Source: Lumbricus terrestris (lineage: Eukaryota; Annelida; Clitellata; Crassiclitellata; Lumbricidae). From it: a stretch of DNA of 64,000 bases. A program made the position numbers and the translations under genes. The notes below the pieces were generated by a model. It saw only the letters and a program-made list of their open reading frames with translations, was not told the DNA's origin and did no database searches. The stretch is taken from contig OX457044.1 in NCBI GenBank assembly GCA_949752735.1, forward strand, positions 12,013,294 to 12,077,293, read 5' to 3'. Within the stretch, counting starts at the first letter, position 1; every line of letters starts with the position of its first letter. Shown piece after piece: positions 54,721 to 64,000 of the stretch.

Positions 54721-54864
54721 CAGTGTGAGAATTGTGGAAAAATAACTGGGGGGTTGGACCATTATCCACATGGAATTGGGGTGTAAAAAACATACTTTAA
54801 CATGGGGCTCTAAGAAACACTGGGGGGTCGAAACCCCCCAAACCCCCCGGCAATTCTCACCCTG
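54721..54864. mobile_element. hAT MITE, family A, with 8-bp TSD
   Basis: A 144-bp copy with CAGTGTGAGAATTGTGG and CCGGCAATTCTCACCCTG ends and the perfect duplication TTCGTCCC (54713-54720 and 54865-54872). It is close in sequence to the copy at 1813. Confidence 0.9.
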
Positions 54865-54932
54865 TTCGTCCCTCTCCAAAGCCAGCACCAAGTATTCGCC
54901 TATGCTGAGAAACTATGTTCTTGATGTTCAAT

Positions 54933-55796
54933 CTATAATGAAACGGCTATTAGCAGCAGTCGGAGGCAAAAGTTGGGAGGGACCATCTTAAGCCTCTCGT
55001 CGGAAGTTGGGGGGTCGACGCGTCCCGTGGGTCCCATAAGGTGGTTGCGCCTAATCATAAGACAATGGACTGTGCTGATAGATAATATTACGCGTCTAAA
55101 CTCTAAACGTCCTGTAACGCCCGCCCCTATCGGCCTCCCCGGAGTCGCCACTTCCGGATCCTCGCTCGATATGGCCGCGTGCTGCTGTGGACGAGCTCTA
55201 GAGATAGAGGGAGGACAGGATGAGGTGACTTCCGGGTTCGAATCCCAACGATGGAAAGGCGGCCAGTTATTTCGACTGCCGGACTCCCTATATGAAATTG
55301 GCGGCCTACTAGCCAATCTATCACTTCTTCGCAATATACCAGGTTGCGTGAAATCTTTGGGCCTAGCACCCAAAGTTTCTTCCAGGCCGATGGTCGAGTG
55401 GTATGGCGCGTCCGCAGTGGTAATAGCGGTGAGGTAACCAGGGTTCAAATCCACAGCAGGCTTGGGTACCGGCGATGCCTCTAGCCTTTCCAATCGTGAT
55501 ACAACTTCCGTCAGCGCTTCCCTGACGTTATCTCTTACCGCCGAGATCTCCTCTCTTACATTCGATTGCACTGAGGAAATAGCATCGCCAACATTTGATT
55601 GCACGGCCAGGACATTAAACTCCACCGTAGCAATCGCCTCTTGCGTCTCTCTGGCATTCAGTTGCAAAGACGACTGTATAGAAGTCATAGCATCATGAGT
55701 TGACTTAGCGTTAGTCTGTATTGCCTCGAGCAATATCTCCATAGAAGAAGGGGGCCTAGAAGGCTGAGCGGGAGTGACTGGCCTAGACTCCTCCAT
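54933..55796 (-). CDS. Gag-like coiled-coil ORF fused to tRNA-like SINE sequence
   Basis: A 287-codon frame from ATG at 55796. Residues about 20-108 (MEILLEAIQTNAKSTHDAMT through EALTEVVSRLERLEAS) are a heptad-rich coiled coil with repeated SxQSNVREE/DNVREAL units. This resembles retroelement gag N-termini, but I recognise no specific family. Residues from about 116 on include VDLNPGY and WDSNPEV, the antisense translation of two Pol III B boxes (see 55165-55460), so the C-terminal half is SINE-derived read-through. No nucleocapsid zinc knuckle or protease follows. Probably a truncated retroelement rather than a host gene. Confidence 0.4.
   Translation of the reverse strand: MEESRPVTPAQPSRPPSSMEILLEAIQTNAKSTHDAMTSIQSSLQLNARETQEAIATVEFNVLAVQSNVGDAISSVQSNVREEISAVRDNVREALTEVVSRLERLEASPVPKPAVDLNPGYLTAITTADAPYHSTIGLEETLGARPKDFTQPGILRRSDRLASRPPISYRESGSRNNWPPFHRWDSNPEVTSSCPPSISRARPQQHAAISSEDPEVATPGRPIGAGVTGRLEFRRVILSISTVHCLMIRRNHLMGPTGRVDPPTSDERLKMVPPNFCLRLLLIAVSL
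55165..55460 (+). repeat. Two tRNA-like SINE heads
   Basis: At 55391-55401 TGGTCGAGTGG matches an A box, with GGTTCAAATCC about 48 bp later at 55440 as B box, a tRNA-Leu/Ser-like arrangement. At 55233-55243 a perfect GGTTCGAATCC B box follows a weaker A-like stretch. No clean cloverleaf or anticodon arm forms, so these are SINE heads rather than tRNA genes. Confidence 0.5.
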
Positions 55797-56479
55797 AGCG
55801 CTATAGAAATGACTCCTATCTTTATAGCTCACAGTCAATATCACTAGCAGTGAACGAAGTAGTTATTCTTATTAACAAATCAAGCATTCAATCCACATCC
55901 GTCACATTCAAAGCCATCAATAATCAAAGTCAGAAGTTTAATTAATATTTCTTATTATTCCCAATCAATTGAATCTTCAATTGACATCAATTATGTTCAA
56001 AGCAATCAAACATAAAAGTCAGTAAGTTCAATTATCAGTTCCTATCCTTTGTAAAGACATTCAATGAAAATCAAATGCAACAATTCAATGCAAACACCTA
56101 TCAACCGGAGTATGCCTAAATTAAATCCCGATTGACTCTCAAAAGTCCCACAGCCAATTTCAGTTCAGCCCAAAATCTCTAAATAACCGATCGTATAAAT
56201 TCCCCAATAAAGCGTACCTTATGTCCGAAGACAAGGGACAAAGCCGATCGTGTGCGAAGAGCAGCGACGAAGACGATATCCAAGAGATGCGACGAAACAC
56301 ACAGAAAGGCGTCGAGTTTGAAACGCCCGAAAGGGTCAGCTAAATCCGTCGCTGACTTTACGCAATGAACAACAATTTCGGCTATGTATCCAAGCCGTTT
56401 GAGAAAGACGCCCTTAGGCAAACATACGAACAACCGCTTCGCAACACAATTTCAGAACGCTGACGATTCGAAGCCCACG

Positions 56480-57200
56480 ATAAATCACTCCGTGTGACAG
56501 GGCGAAGAGAGGCCTTGAATTAGTAATCCAGGAATATATCCGAAGCGAGAGCGAAGACAAAACTTGCAGCGACGCTGATGTATTTCTCGCAACAAACAAA
56601 CTCTTTTATTTAATCGACTCCATGTCGAGAGAGAATGAATCGCCGACAGAATCCGTGTATGCGCAACTAGTGCAAGCAGGCGCTTATCCTGGCCATGCTT
56701 CACCAACTTGATCGAGCCTAAAACTACCAACCGCCGCAATACATCCGACCGCCCTGAGATTCTATGCGCAACTGAGCCTCTCAGCGTCGCGCTGCTCTTT
56801 TATTACTGCCTGACAAGGAGAGCGTCCCCCTTTCTGCGCATGACCAGCAAGCGAGCCGCGCGCGCAAACCCAGCAGCAACGCAGCTGTTTCAAGGCGGCA
56901 AGAATTAGCTGCCAGCTGCGTCCTCTCCTGTGTATCTCCGCGTCTGTCTGTAGCTCACTGTCTTTCTCCTTCTATCTCTCCTTCTGAAAAGCGCCATCTG
57001 CCGCTGATCACGTAGGCATCAAATGCACCAGTTCAACCTTGAGAAAACACACGTACACAGACCCACACGCCAACGGTGTTTCCTTCTCAATCCGTGTCCC
57101 TGCCTGTGCTTGTCTGGCTGGCTGTATTCCTCGCTCACTCTGATCATCAGACCACCTCAGAGAGCGTGCGAAAGTTTAATTACCCTCATCGACTGCAAGC
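56480..57200 (-). mobile_element. Possible LTR and leader upstream of the gag-like ORF
   Basis: On -, AATAAA occurs at 56610-56605 followed by a T/G-rich GAGTTTGTTTGTTGCGAG. Another AATAAA is at 56803-56798. The region is GC-richer than its flanks and lies about 0.8 kb upstream of the ORF at 55796, as an LTR and leader would. No second LTR is seen. Confidence 0.3.
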
Positions 57201-58040
57201 GGCGCGGCCTTTGAAGACAGCGACCGACGATCGCTGAGAGCGTGTGAAAATATACCAATTAATGAAACAGCAACAGCTGCGGTGCTGCCTACACAGGCGG
57301 TCACTGTGACCTGTGTCAAACACGCATCAACATTAAAATCTAGGTCACACGAAGCACCGAAAGAAAACCATATATATATATCAGATCTCTGAAACCGATA
57401 AAAAATGTAATAATAATATAATAATACTAACGACCAGAAACCCGTAGCGTAGTTATACAATCGCTACAGTCCTGCTATAATTATAATAATAATACGGCAA
57501 GTGTCGTCTATATATCATCTCGTGTTCGGTCTTGATTTACAGATCTATGCAGTCGACGAAAGCCTGTCAGTCAACGCCACCGAATGCAACAAACGGTCCA
57601 AACAGTCCTCCTTCGCCAAATTCAATGCTCAATTATACCCTGCAACTGCAGTAGACCTATATGCATAATTATATGCATCAATCAGCAAGTCAGATAAGCG
57701 ACAAGTGCATGCCGTCGTACACCGAGATATAAATCATAGCGTACGTAGGCTATAGCTAGGCTACCCAGATTAACAGTGCAGCTTATGCTTGAGTTTCCAA
57801 AGTCCACGTACAGGCCACGTGCAGCGCCTTCTGTATTCGACAGAATTATTAATCTTTTGAGCATATTATAATTTTATGGAGTTTTACGCAAGCTTGATAT
57901 AGGCTATATAGGCCTATCTCCAGTGCATGATTTAGAGGACAATCTCTCCCTTAGATTAGCCTAGCATTAAATTTATTTGCGCTTTAAAATTGATTATGCC
58001 TACATTTGACTTGCCAAGCGGTTTCCCCAATTTACTTTCT
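57201..58040. other. Noncoding, no gene seen
   Basis: Contains a short (TA)n near 57371 and several TAGGCCTA palindromes. No exon signal recognised. Confidence 0.35.
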
Positions 58041-58300
58041 TCACAAATGATTGTAACCTGGGTGTTACTCTAGAGTCTAGACAATTTATTAATATTACTC
58101 TTTCCTTGTCTACACATATCTCCAATCTTTCTCAATCCAGCTTCTATCATCTGCGACGTTTACGTGCCATTCGACGATCTGTCTCCTTGGCGATGTTTTC
58201 TTCTATGGTTCATGCCTTCATCTGTTCTCGTATTGACTACGATAGGCCTACTTCAAGTTTCAACTCATACTCATTGGCCTATAGTCCTATACCAAAAACC
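58040..58300 (+). mobile_element. LINE RT C-terminal fragment
   Basis: Frame reads NLGVTLESRQFINITLSLST, then HISNLSQSSFYHLRRLRAIR, the usual GVxLDxxLxFxxHI...LRxIR pattern after the LINE RT fingers/palm. Only about 85 codons remain. Confidence 0.75.
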
Positions 58301-58345
58301 GCGGTTTATATGATCGTGCGCACTTTTGTGTGCGCGGTTTTGGCC
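58290..58345. repeat. Nested palindrome
   Basis: CCAAAAACCGCGG pairs with CCGCGGTTTTGG-like CGCGGTTTTGGCC at the far side, and GCGCAC/GTGCGC pair inside around TTTTGT. It could extrude as a cruciform or mark a foldback element end. Confidence 0.55.
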
Positions 58346-58494
58346 GGATCCTTAGACCTTATAATACAATTCCTTCCACGCGCTGGTAGCGCATCGGGCG
58401 ACACACTGCAGCCTCTCCACGTTATCCTGTTCTCCGCAGCCATCCTAGCATCCTCCCACGTCATTCCGCCGTCTTCCAAATCCGGGCACGGGTA

Positions 58495-58615
58495 AAATGC
58501 TGATTTGCTGATTGCTGATTTGCTGATCGGCCGGGGGTAAAATGCTGATTAGCAAAATGCTGATTCCTCATGCTGATTGGTGGGTAAAATGCTGATTAGG
58601 AAACTGCTGATTGTA
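58495..58615. repeat. GGTAAAATGCTGATT short direct repeats
   Basis: AAAATGCTGATT occurs about five times, with extra TTGCTGATT copies, over 120 bp. The spacing is irregular, unlike a simple tandem array. Confidence 0.8.
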
Positions 58616-60124
58616 ACAAGTAAGTAGGCTACGTGTACTAGTATAGTCTTTATTATTCCAATCGCAAACGAACAATGCATGGGAAATCGAAGTGAAAATA
58701 CATAGGCCTAACGATGATATAAATAAATAGGCCTAGACTAAACGTCAATAAGTGTAAAGCATTCTAGCTAATAAAACTAGAGAATTAAAGGCGGATAAGT
58801 CTTTTTTTATCGAAGATGAGTAGGCCTATTTCATATAAAAACTCTGAATTTTAATGCGTAACTTCTGTGCTATTTAATTTTGTAAAGGCATAATACATAA
58901 TACTTAACGCGTATTCTATGTTCTGCGCAGAAGTAGGCCTAGGCATACACAAGTTGTACGCTCTAATAGGCCTAGGCCTATAATGGCGTATAAGTTGTGT
59001 ACTCTATGCGCGGGACAATGTCATTGCTGCACCAAGACAACATTATTCCTAAGTAGGCCTAGTAATTAATAGGCCTAGACCTATTTATTAAAAGCAAAAC
59101 TATGCAACCTCGTATAGGGCCTATGTGCACTGTTGAATGTAATGTAGGCAGGGCCGGATTTAGGGTGGTGGGGACCCATGGGTGCTCATAATGGTGGGGG
59201 CCTTTTGACTTTTATGGAAAATTGAACGGAATAAAGTTTGCCATAATCGAATATTGACTAAACCTCTGAAAGTGAGGTCTGCGACTTAGGGTCATTGATC
59301 ATTGCTGGTCACAACTGTTTAGCCTTGGTTTTGTTAAGAAATTCGTTATTAGGCCTATGACTTTTAGGCATTCTTTTGTAATGCTGTTAGTTTGAATTTA
59401 TAAATTATGAATGACTATTATCAAGTTGTATAATGCTTCCTAATTCTATAGTTTAGAACATCTTAACAAGAATATTAAAATATATAACCTTAGACCTTAA
59501 GGTAAGTTAAGGTAATATACGGTATGTGATCGGTTCATAGAAATCTTCACTTTGAACTTTAACTAATTATTGCTCATTGTAGTATCTTGCTAGCCGATGA
59601 GTCATTGGGCACTGGCCTGGGGCATCTTGAGTAATGATAGAGAAACTGTAAAGAGAGATTGAGAAGAGTTGAATACAAACCCAGGACTTAAAGACGAGGA
59701 TAATAAAATTAATGTTTCAATGAAATGGAAATATAATGTTACAACCATTATTAGGCTACACCTATAATTCACAGTTTATCTTTTCATTGTAAATGTGCGG
59801 CTTATTATGTGCCACAAGTGCAAGTATACAACTCAGGCAAATACAATACAAAGGTAGGCCTACATAATTATCTAATGATGCCTTACTAGTAGAACTCCAA
59901 AATTCCTCTCACGGCAAAGGTGCACAACTCCTTGCTCTTTTAGGTAAAGGAGCATACATCTAATGATATCTTACAAGCAGAAGCACAAAACTCCGTTTAT
60001 TGGCAAAGGTGCATATCTTGCAACTTTTCACCAATGTCAATTTTTTCAGAAATTGTAAGAAATTAATTTATTTCTGCAGTAATATCATTTTGTTTTCATG
60101 CTTCATGGCACTCTCTGCAGTTAT
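58616..60124. other. Noncoding, rich in TAGGCCTA; hAT left end at 59156
   Basis: A cluster of TAGGCCTA palindromes lies at 58700-59100. CAGGGCCGGATTTAGGG at about 59154 is a typical hAT left end, but its partner end was not found. Direct GGCAAAGGTGCA repeats lie near 59920-60010. Confidence 0.4.
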
Positions 60125-60128
60125 TTAA

Positions 60129-60772
60129 CCCTCGGAGGCTAACCTGGGGTGTTTTTTTCACCTCGCTGTCAGTAGCCTATTTGCCCTGAATTTTTGTACT
60201 GCTTTGAAATTTTGCCATGCGCTTTTGTGTATATGTTCATAGATGATTTTTGCTTAATTCCACATTTTAATTTTTTTTATATTGAATGCATGGTCACGTG
60301 ACTGGCGTCATACGATGGCCATTGTTATTAATAATTTATTTGTGTTGAAGAGGTTTCGACGGTTATGTGCAGCCAATGCAGCTAAACTTATACCAGAATT
60401 GATATCAATGTATTGAAAATGATGATAGTGATGATGATAATGAAGAGTTTGTTGATTGTAGTGATGTCTTGGAGCTAGATAATGTTGAAATCGATGATGT
60501 CATAAACCTAGCCCATGTGTTGCAACTTTGTATGTGGAAAGCATGAAACAAAGCGTTATATGTGTATGGATGACCGTAGACTCGATGATTATGTTAATAA
60601 TTTTAACTTAGTTAGGTTTCATAGTTTGTCAATTCCATGCTGAACTTGAATTAAGTGTCGTTTTTGATCAAACATGGTCTAATTTTATATCATAGGCCTC
60701 AAATGGTGTGGGGTGAAAAATATACCCCAGGTTATCCAATATGTGATTTTTTTATAGGTTAGCGTCCGAGGG
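60129..60772. mobile_element. piggyBac-like element with TTAA TSD
   Basis: TTAA (60125-60128), then CCCTCGGAGGCTAACC; right end GGTTAGCGTCCGAGGG, then TTAA (60773-60776). A 644-bp remnant. Broken + frames inside include an acidic stretch (DDSDDDNEEFVDCSD-like near 60421-60470), as found at the N-terminus of piggyBac transposases. The catalytic part is absent. Confidence 0.82.
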
Positions 60773-61324
60773 TTAAGATGTGTTCACAATTCTGTTGCAC
60801 CAGTAATTGCATTGTGCAAGAGGTGCAAACTTTCAAATTCGAATATCTCTGAATGATAGAAACCTATTGTTTGCACCTTTGCTTGTAAACCCTCGATAAT
60901 ATTTTGTTAACTGACAAGAACATTATATTACAACAATTCCACCAAAATTATTTAAAGGACTCTAGTACAGTAACATGCAATTAGCAATTAACGGACTGAA
61001 ATGCACTTTATCACAAATGCATCTTTTCTTTTTGTTAGAAACACTAACACAGACATTATGATACCATCGTACACATGCATGACGTGCACTCAATCGAATG
61101 ACTTTTTAAGCTTTTGTATCACATTCTTTTCAGAATATGAGTAGCATAATAATTATTATGTCATCTCTTAACTCAGGTTCTTTCAAAAGTGGACTTAGGT
61201 CGTGACAGTTCTGTGCTTGCTTGTTCTCATGGTCAGCAGTAATTACCGGTATCTAATTCTTCACTTGGCAAGTTGTAGACATAATCAGGAGGAATGACTA
61301 CTTGGTCATGTGGCAGGTTGTAGT

Positions 61325-61830
61325 CCACCCATTCATCCAACCGTCCGTCCGTACATCCATCGATCCATCCATCCATTAAGTCTGTCCATTCATCCATCCA
61401 TTTATCCATCCATCCATCCATTTATCCATCCACCCACCTACCAACCAATCCATCTATCTATCTATAGATCCACCCATCCATTCATCCATCCGTCCATCCA
61501 TCCATCCATTAAGTCTGTCCATTCATCCATACATCCATCCATACATCCATCCATTTGTCTATCCATCCATCTATCCACTCACCTACCAGCCCATCCATCC
61601 ATCTATCTATAGATCCATCCATCCATTCATCCGTCCGTCCGTCCATCCATCCATCCACCCACCCACCCACCGAGCCATCCATTTTGCCTGACTGCCTGTC
61701 AGTCTATTCATCTATCTATCTATCCATCTACCCTTTTATTCATCTGACTGTCTGCCCATCCATCTACCCATCCATTCGTCTATCCATACATCCATACATC
61801 CAATCTACCAATCTGTCCATCTATCTCTCT
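61325..61830. repeat. (ATCC)n/(ATCT)n compound microsatellite
   Basis: About 500 bp of CATCCATCCATC with CTATCTATC and CACCCACC interruptions. The + frames ([10 protein letters not shown]) are repeat translations. Confidence 0.97.
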
Positions 61831-62314
61831 TTGTCACAATCACATCATTTCTACAGCACTTCTGCAAACAGTGAAGGAGCACTAGTAGCGCTAGGACCAA
61901 ACAAACAGGTTCAACAATGACCGGCGTCGGGAGGTGAGAGGTCACCGGGTCAGCGGCCAACGGGGCAAGAAACTATTAACATCTCTGTTGCACCCAGAGG
62001 ATTCCCACGGGGCGCATTATGAAGAAACGACTGTTGATCGGTCATAGACGGTCCCAGGCGATCGACCGCCCCAACCCCCTCTGACTGCAAGAGCAAAGCC
62101 ATTAAGTCAGCAGGGTATGTCTGTCTGATTCTAAAAATAGTCTGATTTGCCTTGAACCTCTTCTCATCTCTCTCATCAAATACCTTTATAGATTGCCATT
62201 GCTACGATTGTATAAATAAAACTTTTTAAATGCGTTTCTCGCACTATGTAAAACATCACTACCAGTCTACCAGAGTCTTCCAAAAATAGATCGCATCAAG
62301 GTCGAGACACTAAA

Positions 62315-62540
62315 TATGTATCAATTTGTCTATCTGTCTGTCTGTCGATCGATCGATCCAATCATCCATCCCTCCATCTGTCCTTCTATTCATCCATTCT
62401 ATCCATCCATCCATCCATCCATCCATCTCTCTTTCTCTCTGTGTGTCTGCCTAACGGAATCTCTATTTGTCTGTCACTGTCTCTTTCTGTTTGTCTGTCT
62501 GTCTGTCTTTCTGTATCTCTGTATGTTTGTCATCCTGCCT
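62315..62540. repeat. (TGTC)n/(ATCC)n compound microsatellite
   Basis: CTGTCTGTCGATCGATCG leads into CATCCATCC and then TCTGTCTGTC-rich sequence; open frames here are artefacts. Confidence 0.95.
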
Positions 62541-62574
62541 GTCTGTACAGACTATCAGTGTTTAATCTAGACGT

Positions 62575-62885
62575 CTCTGGGGGGAAGTCCCACCCCAGGA
62601 TTGACATTTCGCCCCCAGAAAAATTTGACGAAATGATATTGGTTTTTAGTTACTGTTTTAATCATTTTTTCTAAATGAAGTATTATAATATAAGCGATAT
62701 TATTTATTTTTATATGAATATAATGACATTATTTACTACTATAATAATTAGCCTATATGATACTATCATGTTGCAATGAGTATAACTTACTGTATATATT
62801 TGTATAAACACTATTTTTTCCTAACTAAAAACAGAGATGACATCCCCTCCAGAAAAATTTGTCAAAATGATAATAGTTTTTGGTT
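62575..62885. repeat. Diverged ~240-bp duplication
   Basis: CCCCCAGAAAAATTTGACGA followed by AATGATATTGGTTTTT (62612-62648) recurs as CCCTCCAGAAAAATTTGTCA followed by AATGATAATAGTTTTT (62847-62882). Confidence 0.7.
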
Positions 62886-63316
62886 GCTATTTAGTATTTA
62901 CATCATTGCATTACATGAACTGTTATAATAATATACCTTAACATTATATACTACTATGTGGGTGTAGTAATTATTTACTATTACAATATATGACACAATC
63001 CTGCTAAAAATTGATTATAACTTACTGTTAATATTATGTACACATACTATTTTTGTACAACTTAATGGCTTCTCTCCAGTGCTATCCTTCGAACTATAAA
63101 CTGTCAAATTTCAAAATGTTTTGGTCCTATTATTTTGAACACCTAATAAAACAACATCATTACTACACATGGCTTCTCGATTTTGATACCAGTCTTATTA
63201 GTTCTTGGTTGATTTGTGTACCATATGATTTGGGAAAGTGTATATTGGTCAGCAATTTAGGACCATATTGGAAAACTGGAATAAGCCTATTATAGTGCTG
63301 AAAAGTCAGCTTATAC

Positions 63317-63317
<1 letters not shown>

Positions 63318-63382
<65 letters not shown>
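63318..63382. repeat. (ATT)n microsatellite
   Basis: About 21 uninterrupted ATT units. It directly abuts the family-3 retroposon tail at 63384-63475 (read on -), so it is probably that element's simple-repeat end. Confidence 0.97.
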
Positions 63383-63383
<1 letters not shown>

Positions 63384-63475
63384 GTAAATTTGTAGTGCGC
63401 GCAAAGTCACACCGAAATATGAATCTGAGGCACTGATAGTCAGCCGCCAGAGGAAAATGCAGTCAGAGGTCTTAC
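63384..63475 (-). mobile_element. LINE/SINE tail, family 3
   Basis: GCGCAAAGTCACACCGAAAT and GATAGTCAGCCGCCAGAGG match 38470-38530 and part of 7145-7190. Confidence 0.5.
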
Positions 63476-63619
63476 TTACGATCTTACGTCAGACTTACGT
63501 CTGCAGTTATTCATTGGAATAACCCAGCAACAGCAGAACTGAGCTGCTGAACTCGATACATAAAGATATTTTTATTCTAATTTTAATTATTTAATATATA
63601 TATATCATTATCATATATA

Positions 63620-63935
63620 TTGAAATCCTAAATGGTGCCATTGCAATGTGGAAATTAAAAAAATTCTAATGGGCCACTGAAAAAAATACAGCTATGTTGT
63701 TAAGATGACACCTTAAAATACTGCCATTGCAATGTGGAAATTTAAAAAGTTTCTAATGGGTCACTGGAAAAGTACAGCTATTTTGTTAAGATGAGACCTA
63801 AAAATGCTCCCATTGCAGTTTGGAAATTCAAAAAGTTTCTAATGGGTCACTGAAAAAGAACAGCTATGTTGTTAAGAAGACACCTTAAAATACTGCCATT
63901 GCAATGTGGAAATTCAAAAAGTTTTTGATGGGGAG
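63620..63935. repeat. ~88-bp tandem repeat, 3.5 copies
   Basis: CCATTGCAATGTGGAAAT recurs near 63636, 63720, 63810 and 63896, each followed by TTCTAATGGGTCACTG and ACAGCTATGTTGTTAAGA (the last copy is cut short). It ends in GGGGAGGGCATATCCCCTCC. Confidence 0.88.
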
Positions 63936-64000
63936 GGCATATCCCCTCCCCATCCCCCTCCCGGTCTCGGCGCTACGCGCATCACGAGATGCGTTCAATT

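Noticed and set aside
55391..55450. Functional tRNA gene suggested by good A and B boxes
   Set aside because: No acceptor stem or convincing anticodon arm; it lies in a duplicated SINE-like context.
58495..58615. CRISPR-like repeat-spacer pattern
   Set aside because: Spacers are irregular and very short and the context is animal DNA.
61310..61920. Frames rich in IHPSIHPS
   Set aside because: Translation of the (ATCC)n tract.

Overview
This is a eukaryotic, animal-type window: intron-rich genes with canonical splice sites, almost no long open frames outside exons, and dense LINE, SINE, DNA-transposon and microsatellite debris. The repertoire (CR1/L2-like LINEs ending in a hairpin plus a simple repeat, hAT, mariner and piggyBac non-autonomous elements, a Helitron) fits an aquatic invertebrate. 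The phylum cannot be fixed from the sequence.

Three host genes can be supported. (1) COX6B, cytochrome c oxidase subunit 6B, lies on + at 5381-6950 with three coding exons and 92 aa; it is complete. (2) The beta subunit of the AP-2 (or shared AP-1/AP-2) clathrin adaptor lies on - from 39319 to 11254. I joined 20 coding exons with consistent phases into 951 codons covering trunk, hinge and appendage; one intron has a GC donor. An NRF1-type promoter element lies about 1 kb upstream of its ATG. (3) A two-exon gene on + (43761-43804 joined to 49204-49924) encodes a 254-aa protein that I do not recognise. Two adjacent CACGTG E-boxes, one a perfect GTCACGTGAC, lie about 350 bp upstream. COX6B and the adaptor gene are convergent; the adaptor gene and gene 3 are divergent, with about 4.4 kb between their ATGs.

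Layout: 1-700 LTR-like promoter region; 860-5370 MITEs, including a nested pair; 5381-6950 COX6B; 8090-9960 mariner-like remnant and a Helitron; 11254-39319 adaptor gene, whose introns hold LINE, SINE, hAT and minisatellite insertions; 39.3-43.4 kb promoters and LINE/SINE tails; 43.76-49.92 kb gene 3, whose intron carries a 1.4-kb hAT element and a 1.15-kb mariner-like element; 51.0-54.5 kb a LINE with RT, CCHC and endonuclease-like regions sitting inside a microsatellite array; 54.7-57.4 kb a hAT MITE, a gag-like ORF and a possible LTR; 58-64 kb LINE debris, a piggyBac-like element and tetranucleotide microsatellites.

The most informative findings are mobile-element structures with exact target-site duplications and the LINE inserted in a 15-bp-type microsatellite. 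I found no CRISPR array, operon or convincing functional tRNA or rRNA gene.
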